From: Poseidonocella sp. HB161398
GTDB lineage: Bacteria; Pseudomonadota; Alphaproteobacteria; Rhodobacterales; Rhodobacteraceae
DNA length: 64,000 nucleotides
Direction: 5' to 3'
NCBI RefSeq assembly: GCF_005870025.1
Contig: NZ_VATA01000003.1
Coordinates: forward strand, 186,001-250,000
Shown here: piece by piece, positions 54,815 to 63,604 of the stretch
How the letters are laid out: the number at the start of each line of letters is the position of its first letter
Numbering within the stretch: position 1 is the stretch's first letter
Position numbers and translations under genes: made by a program
Notes under the pieces: model-generated
The model's database searches: none
What the model saw: only the letters and a program-made list of their open reading frames with translations
What the model was told of the DNA's origin: nothing

Positions 54815-55423
54815 CTAACCGTCAATTTCCGACTGCAGGAGCTGGGCAATGCCGTAGAGCCGCTTCTCCAGCAGCACCGGCGTCTCGCAGACATAGGTCA
54901 GCGAGCGCTGCCGGTCGGTATAGATCCGCTCGTCCCAGTCGATCTGCTCCTCCAGCGCGTCGACCCGGTCGAAATCCGGCTCTTCCGCCGCCATCAGCGC
55001 ATCCATCTCGTCGCGGGCCGTGTCGATCCGGGCCGCCAGCGCCACCTGCTTGCGGGCGTAGTCCTCGATCCCCTTCATGATCCGCGTCCTGAGATGCGAC
55101 AGCCGCTCGAAGCTCTCGCCGAAGAGATGGCCCATCATCTCGGGGCCGTGCCCGTGCGCGGCCGCGAAGGCGTCGAGCGCGGGGCGGGCGTCCTCCAGCG
55201 GGATCCGCCGCAGCACGAGCTGCTGGATCACCGCATCCGCGGCATCGGCCGTCGCGGCGTCGAGCTTCATCTGCGGGATCGGGGCGGGCCACATCAGCCC
55301 GGCCGAGAGCTGCTCGACCTTGCGCTGGACGCAGGGCCACTCGGGATCGGCGGGATCCGCGGCGAGGGCGGGCCCCGCCGCCAGCGCCAGTGTCGCAAGT
55401 ATCCGAAAAAGTTTCGTAATCAT
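54815..55423 (-). CDS. Exported helical protein of unknown function
   Basis: A 202-residue protein: signal peptide (LFRILATLALAAGPALA), then mostly alpha-helical with two cysteines (WPCVQRKVEQL and TYVCETPVL) that may pair. The ATG at 55423 follows the strong site GGGGAGGTAAAAGA. It is transcribed divergently from flhA and belongs to the C1 locus by position. I do not recognise the family. Confidence 0.7.
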   Translation of the reverse strand: MITKLFRILATLALAAGPALAADPADPEWPCVQRKVEQLSAGLMWPAPIPQMKLDAATADAADAVIQQLVLRRIPLEDARPALDAFAAAHGHGPEMMGHLFGESFERLSHLRTRIMKGIEDYARKQVALAARIDTARDEMDALMAAEEPDFDRVDALEEQIDWDERIYTDRQRSLTYVCETPVLLEKRLYGIAQLLQSEIDG

Positions 55424-55589
55424 TCTTTTACCTCCCCGAGCACAAGCATACGGTACCGTCCGGAAGTGTCCATCCGGCCCGCGGGGCGGGGGGCACATCC
55501 GAAGGTATGAATTGTTCCGGCCGGGGCGCGGCTCTACCGTCCTGGCCAATCAGTAGAGACCGCGCCAAGCGGTCATGGAGGACACAGAC
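55424..55589. promoter_or_regulatory. Divergent promoter region of flhA
   Basis: The 166 bases between the exported-protein start and flhA include a ten-base perfect palindrome ACGGTACCGT (55450-55459). This is a plausible binding area for the response regulator encoded upstream, though no motif is proven. The flhA Shine-Dalgarno (GGAGGA) is inside the ATGGAGGACACAGACG stretch at 55575-55590. Confidence 0.4.
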
Positions 55590-56702
55590 GTGCGCACCAA
55601 AGCAGCCGTGGCCATCGAGGCCGGCAAACCGCTCGAAGTGATGGACGTGAACCTCGAAGGCCCCAAAGAGGGCGAGGTTCTGGTCGAGATCAAGGCCACC
55701 GGCATCTGCCACACTGACGAATTCACCCTCTCCGGCGCCGATCCCGAGGGCCTGTTCCCGGCGATCCTGGGCCATGAGGGCGCGGGCGTGGTGGTCGAAG
55801 TCGGCCCCGGCGTGAAGTCGCTGAAGCCCGGCGATCACGTGATCCCGCTCTACACCGCAGAATGCCGCGAGTGCGAATACTGCCTCAACCCCAAGACGAA
55901 CCTCTGCCAGAAGGTCCGCTCGACCCAGGGCGCGGGCCTGATGCCCGACGGCACGTCGCGCTTCTCCATGCTCGATGGCACGCCGATCCTGCACTACATG
56001 GGCTGCTCGACCTTCTCGAACTACACCGTGCTGCCGGAGATCTCGCTGGCGAAGGTCCGCGAGGACGCGCCCTTCGACAAGATCTGCTACATCGGCTGCG
56101 GCGTCACCACCGGCATCGGCGCGGTGATCTACACCGCCAAGGCCGAGATCGGCTGCCGCGCCATCGTCTTCGGCCTGGGCGGCATCGGCCTGAACGTGAT
56201 CCAGGGCCTGCGGCTGGCGGGCGCCGACCAGATCGTCGGCGTCGACCTGAACCCGGGCAAGGTCGAGATGGCCAAGCGCTTCGGCATGACCGATTTCGTC
56301 AACCCGGCCGAGGTCGAGGGTGATCTGGTGCCGTATCTGGTCGACCTGACCAAGGGCGGGGCCGACTACACCTTCGACGCCACCGGGAACGTGAATGTGA
56401 TGCGCACCGCGCTCGAGGCCTGCCACAAGGGCTGGGGCGAGAGCATCATCATCGGCGTGGCGCCCGCAGGGGCGGAGATCTCCACCCGCCCGTTCCAGCT
56501 GGTCACCGGCCGCTCCTGGCGCGGCACGGCCTTCGGCGGCGCCCGCGGCCGCACCGACGTGCCGAAGATCGTCGACTGGTACATGGAAGGGAAGATCGAG
56601 ATCGACCCGATGATCACCCACACGCTGGCGCTGGAAGACATCAACAAGGGCTTCGACCTGATGCATGCCGGCGAGTCCATCCGCGCGGTGGTGCAGTACT
56701 GA
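55590..56702 (+). CDS. flhA: S-(hydroxymethyl)glutathione dehydrogenase (class III ADH)
   Basis: A 370-residue zinc alcohol dehydrogenase oxidising S-hydroxymethylglutathione to S-formylglutathione with NAD. Motifs: catalytic zinc region [13 protein letters not shown] and GHEGAGVV, structural zinc cysteines [15 protein letters not shown], and the nucleotide fold [17 protein letters not shown] at 55590 is chosen because GGAGGA lies seven bases upstream; the ATG at 55575 would put that site inside the gene. It overlaps fghA by one base. Also named adhI in Rhodobacter. Confidence 0.97.
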   Translation: MRTKAAVAIEAGKPLEVMDVNLEGPKEGEVLVEIKATGICHTDEFTLSGADPEGLFPAILGHEGAGVVVEVGPGVKSLKPGDHVIPLYTAECRECEYCLNPKTNLCQKVRSTQGAGLMPDGTSRFSMLDGTPILHYMGCSTFSNYTVLPEISLAKVREDAPFDKICYIGCGVTTGIGAVIYTAKAEIGCRAIVFGLGGIGLNVIQGLRLAGADQIVGVDLNPGKVEMAKRFGMTDFVNPAEVEGDLVPYLVDLTKGGADYTFDATGNVNVMRTALEACHKGWGESIIIGVAPAGAEISTRPFQLVTGRSWRGTAFGGARGRTDVPKIVDWYMEGKIEIDPMITHTLALEDINKGFDLMHAGESIRAVVQY

Positions 56703-57538
56703 TGAGCTTCGAGATCCTCTCGGAAAACAAGAGCTTCGGCGGCGTTCAGGGCGTGTACCGGCACGCCGCCAGCTCGACCTCCTGCGACATGACCTTCGCC
56801 GTCTACCTGCCGCCGCAGGCCAAGGACGGCCCGGTGCCCTGCCTGTGGTACCTCTCGGGGCTGACCTGCACCCACGAGAACGCCATGACCAAGGGCGGCT
56901 TCCAGGAACATGCCGCGAAGCACGGGATGGCGGTGGTCTTCCCCGACACCTCGCCCCGGGGCGAGGGCGTCGCCAATGACGACGCCTACGACCTGGGCCA
57001 GGGGGCCGGCTTCTACGTCAACGCCACCCGCGATCCCTGGGCGCCGCATTTCCGGATGTGGGATTACGTCACGGACGAACTATATAGTCTCGTAGCGAGC
57101 GAATTTCCGGTGAACGGCCGCCACGGCATCACCGGCCATTCGATGGGAGGGCATGGCGCGCTGACCGTGGCGCTGCGCAATCCCGACAACTACGACTCGC
57201 TCTCGGCCTTCGCGCCGATCGCCAATCCGACCCAGTCGGACTGGGGGCGCAAGCAGCTCTCGGCCTATCTCGGCGGGGACGAGGCCGGCTGGGCGCTGCA
57301 TGACAGCTCGATCCTCCTGGAGGAGCGCGGCTGGAAGGGCGAGCTCTTGATCGACCAGGGGGCGTCGGACCAGTTCCTCGACCTGCTGCGGCCCGAAGCG
57401 CTGGCCGCCGCGATGGGACGGCGCCGCCAGCCCGGCATCCTGCGCCTGCAGCCGGGATACGACCATAGCTACTACTTCATCTCGACCTTCGCCGAGGACC
57501 ACGTGAAGTGGCACGCCGAACGTCTGGGTGCCGCGTGA
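56702..57538 (+). CDS. fghA: S-formylglutathione hydrolase
   Basis: A 278-residue esterase that releases formate and glutathione from S-formylglutathione. The nucleophile elbow is GHSMGGHGA; the Asp and His are in the segments LIDQGASDQFLD and GYDHSYYFI. The oxyanion region is WYLSGLTCTHENAM. Its ATG shares one base with the flhA stop (TGATG), so the pair is coupled. Also known as esterase D. Confidence 0.97.
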   Translation: MSFEILSENKSFGGVQGVYRHAASSTSCDMTFAVYLPPQAKDGPVPCLWYLSGLTCTHENAMTKGGFQEHAAKHGMAVVFPDTSPRGEGVANDDAYDLGQGAGFYVNATRDPWAPHFRMWDYVTDELYSLVASEFPVNGRHGITGHSMGGHGALTVALRNPDNYDSLSAFAPIANPTQSDWGRKQLSAYLGGDEAGWALHDSSILLEERGWKGELLIDQGASDQFLDLLRPEALAAAMGRRRQPGILRLQPGYDHSYYFISTFAEDHVKWHAERLGAA

Positions 57539-57560
57539 GCCAGGAAAGGACCTAGTGACC

Positions 57561-57941
57561 ATGAAGATCATCGCCGCCAGCCTCATTGCCCTGGGCCTCG
57601 CCGCCCCGGCGCTTGCGCAGGACGCCGGGGACCCCGCCAAGGGGGAGAAGGTGTTCCGCAAGTGCATGGCCTGCCATGCGGTGGGACCGGATGCCAAGAA
57701 CAAGGTCGGCCCCGAGCTGAACGGGATCGTCGGCCGGGTCACCGCGACGGCGCCCGATTTCTCCTATTCCGACGCCATGGCCGCCAAGGGGGCGGAGGGG
57801 CATGTCTGGACCGCGGAGGAGCTCGACGCCTATCTCGCCGACCCCAAAAGCTTCATCCCGGGCAACAAGATGGCCTTCGCGGGCCTGCGCAAGGACAGCG
57901 AGCGGGCCGACGTGATCGCCTATCTGGCGACCTTCCAGTAA
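57561..57941 (+). CDS. Periplasmic cytochrome c (class I, c2/c550-like)
   Basis: A 126-residue cytochrome with a signal peptide (AASLIALGLAAPALA), haem motif C35MAC38H39, and axial Met in PGNKMAFAG near residue 105. AGGAAAGGACC precedes the ATG. It is 22 bases after fghA on the same strand, before xoxF; in Rhodobacter sphaeroides a c2 isoform gene is similarly paired with the formaldehyde dehydrogenase gene (established). It may carry electrons onward from XoxG. Confidence 0.92.
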   Translation: MKIIAASLIALGLAAPALAQDAGDPAKGEKVFRKCMACHAVGPDAKNKVGPELNGIVGRVTATAPDFSYSDAMAAKGAEGHVWTAEELDAYLADPKSFIPGNKMAFAGLRKDSERADVIAYLATFQ

Positions 57942-58133
57942 CGGCCGCCACGTTTTCTTAACCATCTCCGGCGGCCGCAAGCGCCGCCGGGCCATCACAG
58001 GGGAGGACCACAACCTTTTCTTAATGCCCCGCAAGCAGGAGAGGAGCCTGCGAGGGGCCGCCCGCGGCCGGAGATTGGATAGCTATGGTGGGCATCCGCG
58101 GCCGGGACCGGGCAATACCTTAGGGAGGTAGCA
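57942..58133 (+). promoter_or_regulatory. xoxF upstream region
   Basis: 192 bases between the cytochrome and xoxF. The word TTTTCTTAA occurs twice, at 57953-57961 and 58016-58024, 63 bases apart, in otherwise GC-rich DNA. A GC-rich hairpin (GGCGGCCGC/GCGCCGCC) lies between the copies. The strong Shine-Dalgarno AGGGAGGTAGCA ends the region. Likely a promoter region of xoxF, the elements are unproven. Confidence 0.4.
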
Positions 58134-59936
58134 ATGAAGACGTTCATGACCCTGACGTCCGTGTTCGCGATGACCGCGGCGGGCGCAGCCATCGCCAACG
58201 AGAGCATCCAGGCCGAGATCGACAAGCCCGAGCAATGGGTGCTTCAGACCGGCGACTACAAGAACCAGCGGTTCTCGAAACTCGACCAGATCAACAAGGA
58301 CAATGTCGACGACCTGCAGGTCGCGTGGACCTTCTCGACCGGCGTTCTGCGCGGCCACGAGGGCTCGCCGCTTGTCGTCGGCGACACGATGTATGTCCAC
58401 ACGCCGTTCCCGAACATCGTCTACGCGCTCGACCTGGCGAATGACGGCGTCATCAAGTGGAAATACGAGCCCAAGCAGAATGCCGACGTGATCGGCGTGA
58501 TGTGCTGCGACACGGTCAACCGCGGCGTCGCCTATGGCGACGGCAAGATCTTCCTGCACCAGGCCGATACCAAGGTGGTGGCGCTCGACGCCAATACCGG
58601 CGAGGTGCTGTGGAGCGTCATGAACGGCGACCCGGCCAAGGGCGAGACCAACACCGCGACGGTCATGCCGGTCGGCGACAAGGTGATCGTCGGCATCTCG
58701 GGCGGCGAATTCGGCGTCCAGGGCCATGTCACCGCCTATGACATGAACACCGGCGAGATGGCCTGGCGCGCCTATTCTACCGGCCCGGACGACCAGATCC
58801 TGTTCGACCCGGAGAAGACCACCGCGCTCGGCAAGCCGGTCGGCGCCGACAGCTCGCTCAACAGCTGGGAAGGCGACCAGTGGAAGATCGGCGGCGGCAC
58901 CACCTGGGGCTGGTATTCCTATGACGCCGAGGAGAACCTGATCTACTACGGCTCGGGCAACCCCTCGACCTGGAACCCGTCGCAGCGTCCCGGCGACAAC
59001 AAGTGGTCGATGACCATCTTCGCCCGCGACGCCGATACCGGCGTGGCCAAGTGGGTCTACCAGATGACCCCGCACGACGAATGGGACTATGACGGCATCA
59101 ACGAAATGATCCTGACGGAACAGGAAGTTGATGGCCAGATGCGCAAGCTGCTGACCCATTTCGACCGCAACGGCCTGGCCTATACGCTGGACCGCGTCTC
59201 GGGCGAGCTGCTCGTCGCCGAGAAATACGACCCGGCGGTGAACTGGACCACCGGCGTCGACATGGACCCGGAGTCCGAGACCTATGGCCGTCCGGCCGTC
59301 GTCGCGGAAATGTCGACCGAGCAGAACGGCGAGGACGTGAACTCGACCGGCATCTGCCCGGCAGCGCTCGGCACCAAGGACCAGCAGCCCGCGGCCTACC
59401 ACCCCGACACCCAGATGTTCTACGTGCCGACCAACCATGTCTGCATGGATTACGAACCCTTCCGGGTGAGCTACACCGCGGGGCAGCCCTATGTCGGGGC
59501 GACGCTGGCGATGTATCCGGCGCCGGACAGCCATGGCGGCATGGGCAACTTCATCGCCTGGGACAACATCAACGGCGAGATCAAGTGGTCGATCCCCGAG
59601 CAGTTCTCGGTCTGGTCGGGCGCTCTGGCCACCGCGGGCGACGTCGTCTTCTACGGCACGCTCGAGGGCTACCTGAAGGCCGTGGACGCGGAGACCGGCG
59701 ACGAGCTCTACCGCTTCAAGACCCCGTCGGGCATCATCGGCAACGTGATGACCTACGAGCAGGCCGGCAAGCAGTATGTCGCGGTGCTCTCGGGCGTCGG
59801 CGGCTGGGCCGGCATCGGCCTGGCAGCGGGCCTGACCAACCCCAATGACGGCCTGGGCGCCGTGGGCGGCTATTCCTCGCTGAGCGACTACACGGCGCTT
59901 GGCGGGCAGCTGACCGTCTTCGCCCTGCCTGACTGA
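58134..59936 (+). CDS. xoxF: Lanthanide-dependent PQQ methanol dehydrogenase XoxF
   Basis: A 600-residue periplasmic quinoprotein with signal peptide ([11 protein letters not shown]) and eight-bladed propeller. It oxidises methanol to formaldehyde or formate using PQQ. Catalytic Asp318 and the extra Asp320 (DEWDYDG) are as in XoxF enzymes, where the second Asp binds the lanthanide; MxaF has Ala there. Other metal ligands are Glu192 and Asn276, and vicinal Cys124-Cys125 forms the disulfide ring. No mxaF or mxaI is present. Electrons probably pass to XoxG. Substrate range beyond methanol is not read from sequence. Confidence 0.97.
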   Translation: MKTFMTLTSVFAMTAAGAAIANESIQAEIDKPEQWVLQTGDYKNQRFSKLDQINKDNVDDLQVAWTFSTGVLRGHEGSPLVVGDTMYVHTPFPNIVYALDLANDGVIKWKYEPKQNADVIGVMCCDTVNRGVAYGDGKIFLHQADTKVVALDANTGEVLWSVMNGDPAKGETNTATVMPVGDKVIVGISGGEFGVQGHVTAYDMNTGEMAWRAYSTGPDDQILFDPEKTTALGKPVGADSSLNSWEGDQWKIGGGTTWGWYSYDAEENLIYYGSGNPSTWNPSQRPGDNKWSMTIFARDADTGVAKWVYQMTPHDEWDYDGINEMILTEQEVDGQMRKLLTHFDRNGLAYTLDRVSGELLVAEKYDPAVNWTTGVDMDPESETYGRPAVVAEMSTEQNGEDVNSTGICPAALGTKDQQPAAYHPDTQMFYVPTNHVCMDYEPFRVSYTAGQPYVGATLAMYPAPDSHGGMGNFIAWDNINGEIKWSIPEQFSVWSGALATAGDVVFYGTLEGYLKAVDAETGDELYRFKTPSGIIGNVMTYEQAGKQYVAVLSGVGGWAGIGLAAGLTNPNDGLGAVGGYSSLSDYTALGGQLTVFALPD

Positions 59937-60009
59937 TCCGGGCGCGTCCCGAACTGACCCGGCCGGCATGCCAAGGCGTGCCGGCCACCCCATCACACAG
60001 GATCGCACC

Positions 60010-60528
60010 ATGAAGTTTACCGCAAGCGTTCTCGCCGCATGCCTCGCCGCCGCCGGGATGTCCGGTCCGGCTTCTGCCCAGGACGTGGACAACCTGACTG
60101 CCGCCTACGAGGAAGATGGCCGCTACTATACCGAGGACGACGTGCCGACCTTCAACGTGGGCGATGACGGGACGGTGGACTGGCTGACCTATTCCGGGTT
60201 CCGCCGCTACCATTCCGAATGCCATGTCTGCCACGGGCCGGAAGGCGAGGGGTCGAGCTATGCGCCCGCGCTGAAGACCTCGGCCATCGACATGGACTAC
60301 TACGATTTCCTCGATGTCGTCACCAACGGCCGCCAGGTGGTCAATGCCGCCGAGCACAACGTGATGCCGGCCTTCGGCGACAACCCGAACGTGATGTGCT
60401 ATATCGACGACATCTACGTCTACCTGAAGGCCCGCGGCGCGGACGCCGTTCCGCGCGGACGCCCGGCCAAGAAAGAGTCGAAGTCGGACGTGATCCGCGA
60501 CGATGAAAATGCCTGCCTGGGCCTCTAA
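60010..60528 (+). CDS. xoxG: Cytochrome c XoxG (electron acceptor of XoxF)
   Basis: A 172-residue exported cytochrome: signal peptide ending PASA, acidic N-terminal part, haem site C71HVC74H75, and distal Met in EHNVMPAFGDNPN near residue 120. It is 73 bases downstream of xoxF, on the same strand. In characterised methylotrophs the cytochrome encoded beside xoxF takes electrons from XoxF (family knowledge). The C-terminal part has a lysine-rich extension (GRPAKKESKSD). Its last 26 bases overlap xoxJ. Confidence 0.93.
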   Translation: MKFTASVLAACLAAAGMSGPASAQDVDNLTAAYEEDGRYYTEDDVPTFNVGDDGTVDWLTYSGFRRYHSECHVCHGPEGEGSSYAPALKTSAIDMDYYDFLDVVTNGRQVVNAAEHNVMPAFGDNPNVMCYIDDIYVYLKARGADAVPRGRPAKKESKSDVIRDDENACLGL

Positions 60529-61348
60529 GCCGGTCCTCTCCGCCGCGCTCCTGCTGGCGCTCGCCGCCGGGGGCGCGCGGGCGCAGGTCGCCGACCTGGT
60601 GTCGAAGACGCATTTCCGGGTCTGCGCCGATCCCGCCAACCTGCCGATGTCGAACGACAAGGGCGAGGGCTACGAGAACCAGCTGGCGGAGCTCTTCGCG
60701 GACCAGCTCGGCCTGCCGGTGCAGTACACCTGGTTCCCGATGGCGACCGGCTTCATCCGCAACACGCTGCGCGCCAACAAGTGCGACGTCGTCATGGGCT
60801 ATGCCCAGGGCAACGAGCTGGTGCAGAACACCAACCACTACATGACCTCGGCCTTCGCGCTGGTGGTGCCCGCCGACGGGCCGCTGGCCGATGTCGAGAC
60901 GCTGTCCGATCCGCGGCTGCAGGGCCTGTCGATCGGCGTCATCGCGGGCAGCCCGCCGGCCACGCACATGGCCAGGAACGGGCTGATCGGCAAGGCGCGC
61001 GCCTACAACCTGACCGTCGACCGGCGGGTGGAATCGCCCGCGCTCGACATGCTCGACGACCTCGACCGCGGCGCGACCGATGCCGCTGTGCTCTGGGGTC
61101 CGATCGCCGGGCCGCTGGCCAAGCAGTCGCATCCCGCGCTCAAGGTCATCCCCCTCCTGAAGGAGGAGCTGCCGCCGCGGCTCTTCTTCCGCATCACCAT
61201 GGGCGTGCGCCCGGGCGAGAAAGTGTGGGAGCACAAGCTGAATTCGCTGATCCGCCGCAACCAGGACGGGATCAACGCGATCCTGACCGAGGCCGGGGTG
61301 CCGCTCGTCAATGACATGGGCGACGCGCTCCTGGGGGCGGGGCAGTGA
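60503..61348 (+). CDS. xoxJ: Periplasmic solute-binding-like protein XoxJ
   Basis: A 281-residue protein: signal peptide (AALLLALAAGGARA), then a type 2 periplasmic binding fold (FRVCADPANLPMSND, VMGYAQGNELVQNTNHYMTSAF, IGVIAGSPPATHMA). XoxJ is the PQQ-enzyme-associated binding protein, needed to activate XoxF in studied species; it likely does not transport. Translation is coupled to xoxG (26-base overlap) and its stop overlaps the next GTG (GTGA). Confidence 0.93.
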   Translation: MKMPAWASKPVLSAALLLALAAGGARAQVADLVSKTHFRVCADPANLPMSNDKGEGYENQLAELFADQLGLPVQYTWFPMATGFIRNTLRANKCDVVMGYAQGNELVQNTNHYMTSAFALVVPADGPLADVETLSDPRLQGLSIGVIAGSPPATHMARNGLIGKARAYNLTVDRRVESPALDMLDDLDRGATDAAVLWGPIAGPLAKQSHPALKVIPLLKEELPPRLFFRITMGVRPGEKVWEHKLNSLIRRNQDGINAILTEAGVPLVNDMGDALLGAGQ

Positions 61349-61881
61349 TCCGCGCCGGGCTCCTGCTGCTTCTGGCGCTGGCGGTTCCGGCGGCGGCCGA
61401 GGTGGCCGAGCCCGAAGAGTTCCGCATGGAGGAGTACCGCGCGCCGGTGCCCGAAACGCTCGCGGGTGCCACGGTGATCGGCACGGCGGGGGCGCTGGTC
61501 CTCTGGCAGAGCCGCGGGGCGGCCTTCGTCGACGTGCTGCCGCGCCCGCCGAAGCCCGACAACCTGCCCGCGGGCACCATCTGGCATGACAAGCCGCGCT
61601 ATTCCGTGCCGGGCGCGATCTGGCTGCCGAATACCGGCTATGGCGCGCTGGCCCCCGAGACGGAAGACTATCTGAAGGCGGGGCTGGAGCAGGCAACGGG
61701 CGGCAACATGGACTATCCGCTGGTGATCTTCTGCCAGGCCGATTGCTGGATGTCCTGGAACGCGGCCAAGCGCGCGGTCGGCTACGGCTATTCCGCGGTG
61801 AGCTGGTATCCCGAGGGCACGGATGGCTGGGAGGCGGCGGAGCTGCCGCTGATCAAGCTGGAGCCGGTGCCGGATCAGTAG
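61345..61881 (+). CDS. PQQ-associated CXXCW-motif rhodanese-like protein
   Basis: A 178-residue exported protein with the defining C130QADC134W135 motif in a rhodanese-like fold. Signal peptide LLLLLALAVPAAAEV. This family is found only beside PQQ-dependent dehydrogenase genes (family knowledge); its catalytic role is unknown. GTG start overlaps the xoxJ stop by four bases. The 3' end overlaps the convergent SoxYZ-like gene by seven bases. Confidence 0.87.
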   Translation: MIRAGLLLLLALAVPAAAEVAEPEEFRMEEYRAPVPETLAGATVIGTAGALVLWQSRGAAFVDVLPRPPKPDNLPAGTIWHDKPRYSVPGAIWLPNTGYGALAPETEDYLKAGLEQATGGNMDYPLVIFCQADCWMSWNAAKRAVGYGYSAVSWYPEGTDGWEAAELPLIKLEPVPDQ

Positions 61882-62678
61882 CCGGGCAGGGCGGTTGCGG
61901 CCGTCGCGGTCGTGCCGTCGGTGTCGGTCATCGTCACCTCGGCGCGATGCGACCCGGGCGGGACGGTCAGGCCCAGATGCGGGTTCTCCGACAGCGAGAT
62001 GCTGCCGGTCACCTCGGCATAGGGCGCCCCGTCGATGGCGATCTCCAGCGTCTCGACATAGCGCATCGGAATGAAAAGCAGCGAGACCTGGTCCATCTGC
62101 ATGCCCGAATGGCTGGGATGGCGGATGTCGAGATCGAGATGGCCCGGCGCCTCCGCGAGCTTCGCCAGCCGCTCCATCACCGGGCTGGCGCCGGGAAGGC
62201 CGGGCAGCAGCTGCAGCTCCATCTGGCCGAGCGTCGCCAATGCCTCTTCGGGATCGCCGCCCGGGGGCGCCGAGCAGGCGCCGAGCCCCGAGGTCTTGAC
62301 GAAGCCCTCCGCCATCAGGTGGCGCCCGTCCGAGAGCCGGGCGACGACATGGACCGCGGTGGGGCCGTTGATCCGCATCGTCGCCTCGAAGACGAAGCCG
62401 GGGGCGGGCGCCGCGAGGCGGAACACGGCCGAGACCGGCATCGGGTTCTCGTCGAGGATCAGCGTCACCTCCTCGACCGCGGCGCCGGGCCCCGGCGCGA
62501 TCCGCGCGCCGATCCGGGCGCGGGCATCGTCGGGGCTGCGATAGGGCGCCTCGATGGCGATCGCCTCGCCGGCGGCGAGCAGCTCTGCGCCGGGAAAGAC
62601 CATCGGGGCGAGATCGTCCCAGGTTCCCGCCAGCGCGGGGGCGGTGCCCAGAAGCAGCAGGGCGGCGGCAGTCCTCAT
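61875..62678 (-). CDS. Quinoprotein dehydrogenase-associated SoxYZ-like carrier (copy 2)
   Basis: A 267-residue periplasmic protein related to the product at 52216-53016: SoxY-like part (EAPYRSPDDARARIGARI, VTLILDENPMPVS) and SoxZ-like part (LDLDIRHPSHSGMQMDQVSLLFIP, ISLSENPHLGL). Signal peptide TAAALLLLGTAPALA. The ATG overlaps the stop of the beta-propeller gene by four bases (ATGA), so they form an operon. Copies 1 and 2 share about the same domain order and motif positions but are clearly divergent. Confidence 0.85.
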   Translation of the reverse strand: MRTAAALLLLGTAPALAGTWDDLAPMVFPGAELLAAGEAIAIEAPYRSPDDARARIGARIAPGPGAAVEEVTLILDENPMPVSAVFRLAAPAPGFVFEATMRINGPTAVHVVARLSDGRHLMAEGFVKTSGLGACSAPPGGDPEEALATLGQMELQLLPGLPGASPVMERLAKLAEAPGHLDLDIRHPSHSGMQMDQVSLLFIPMRYVETLEIAIDGAPYAEVTGSISLSENPHLGLTVPPGSHRAEVTMTDTDGTTATAATALPGY

Positions 62679-63604
62679 CCCGATCCCTCCAGAATGAACT
62701 GGCCGAAGGCGCGCGGCCCGTCGGCGGTGCCGATGGCGCCCGCGACCTCGAGCGTGGCTGCGTCGATCAGCGTGACGGTGTTCTCGAACCAGTTGGCGAC
62801 GACGACCATGCCGCCCGCCGTGTCGATCCCCTCGGGGTATTCGCCGACCTCGATCGTGGCGACCGGGTCCAGCGTGGCCAGGTCGATGACGCTGACGCTG
62901 TCGGCATACTGGTTGGTGACGAAGGCCCGGCCCGCGGCGAAGGCGACGCCGTAGGGGCGTTCGCCGACTGGCAGCGTGGCGATCACGGTGCCCTCGCGCG
63001 GGTCCATCACGGTGACGTCGTTGCTACCGACATTCCCGGCAAAGAGCCGCCCGTCCGGGGCGAAGCCGAGGCCGAAGGGCCGGGTGCCGACCGGGATGCG
63101 GTGAAGGAGCGCGAGGGTTCCGAGATCGAAGACCGAGACCATGTCGCCGTCGCGGTCCGCCGAGGCGAGAAGCCCGCCCCAGACCGCCAGCCCCGCCGGG
63201 GCGGCGCCGGTCTCGAGCTCCGTCACCGGGGCGAGCGTCGCGGCATCCAGCACCCAGATCCGGGCATTGTACCAGTCGGAGACGAAGACATGGCCGGTCG
63301 CGGGGTCGAGCGCCACGCCGATCGGCCCGCCATCGAGCACCCGTTCGGCCAGGAGCGCGCCCTCGCGGTCGAGATGGCGCAGCGTCTTGCTGTCGGCGGA
63401 GACGGCGTAGAAGCTGCCATCGGCGGCGACGGCGATCCCCGCAGGTTTGCCGGGCAGGGGGATGCGGCGCAGCTCCGCCCGGGTGCCGAGATCGATGAGG
63501 CTGAGCGCATCGCCGTTCTGGCAGGTGACGAAGGCCAGATCCCCCGCCGCGGCCATGCCCGCAGCGAGGGAGAGACAGAGCGCCGCGAGGCTAGTTCGCC
63601 GCAC
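62675..63604 (-). CDS. PQQ-associated YVTN-type beta-propeller protein
   Basis: A 309-residue periplasmic protein of six to seven YVTN/NHL-like repeats (for example VIDLATLDPVATIEVGEYPEG, and TLIDAATLEVAGAIG). Signal peptide LAALCLSLAAGMAA. This family is linked to PQQ-dependent catabolism; the function is unknown. The GTG start lies within the 3' end of the preceding SRPBCC gene (14-base overlap), and the 3' end overlaps the SoxYZ-like gene. Confidence 0.85.
   Translation of the reverse strand: MRRTSLAALCLSLAAGMAAAGDLAFVTCQNGDALSLIDLGTRAELRRIPLPGKPAGIAVAADGSFYAVSADSKTLRHLDREGALLAERVLDGGPIGVALDPATGHVFVSDWYNARIWVLDAATLAPVTELETGAAPAGLAVWGGLLASADRDGDMVSVFDLGTLALLHRIPVGTRPFGLGFAPDGRLFAGNVGSNDVTVMDPREGTVIATLPVGERPYGVAFAAGRAFVTNQYADSVSVIDLATLDPVATIEVGEYPEGIDTAGGMVVVANWFENTVTLIDAATLEVAGAIGTADGPRAFGQFILEGSG

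Noticed and set aside
57942-58133. A lanthanide-responsive riboswitch in the xoxF leader
   Set aside because: No known lanthanide riboswitch class exists to compare with, and only weak hairpins and the TTTTCTTAA pair are seen.
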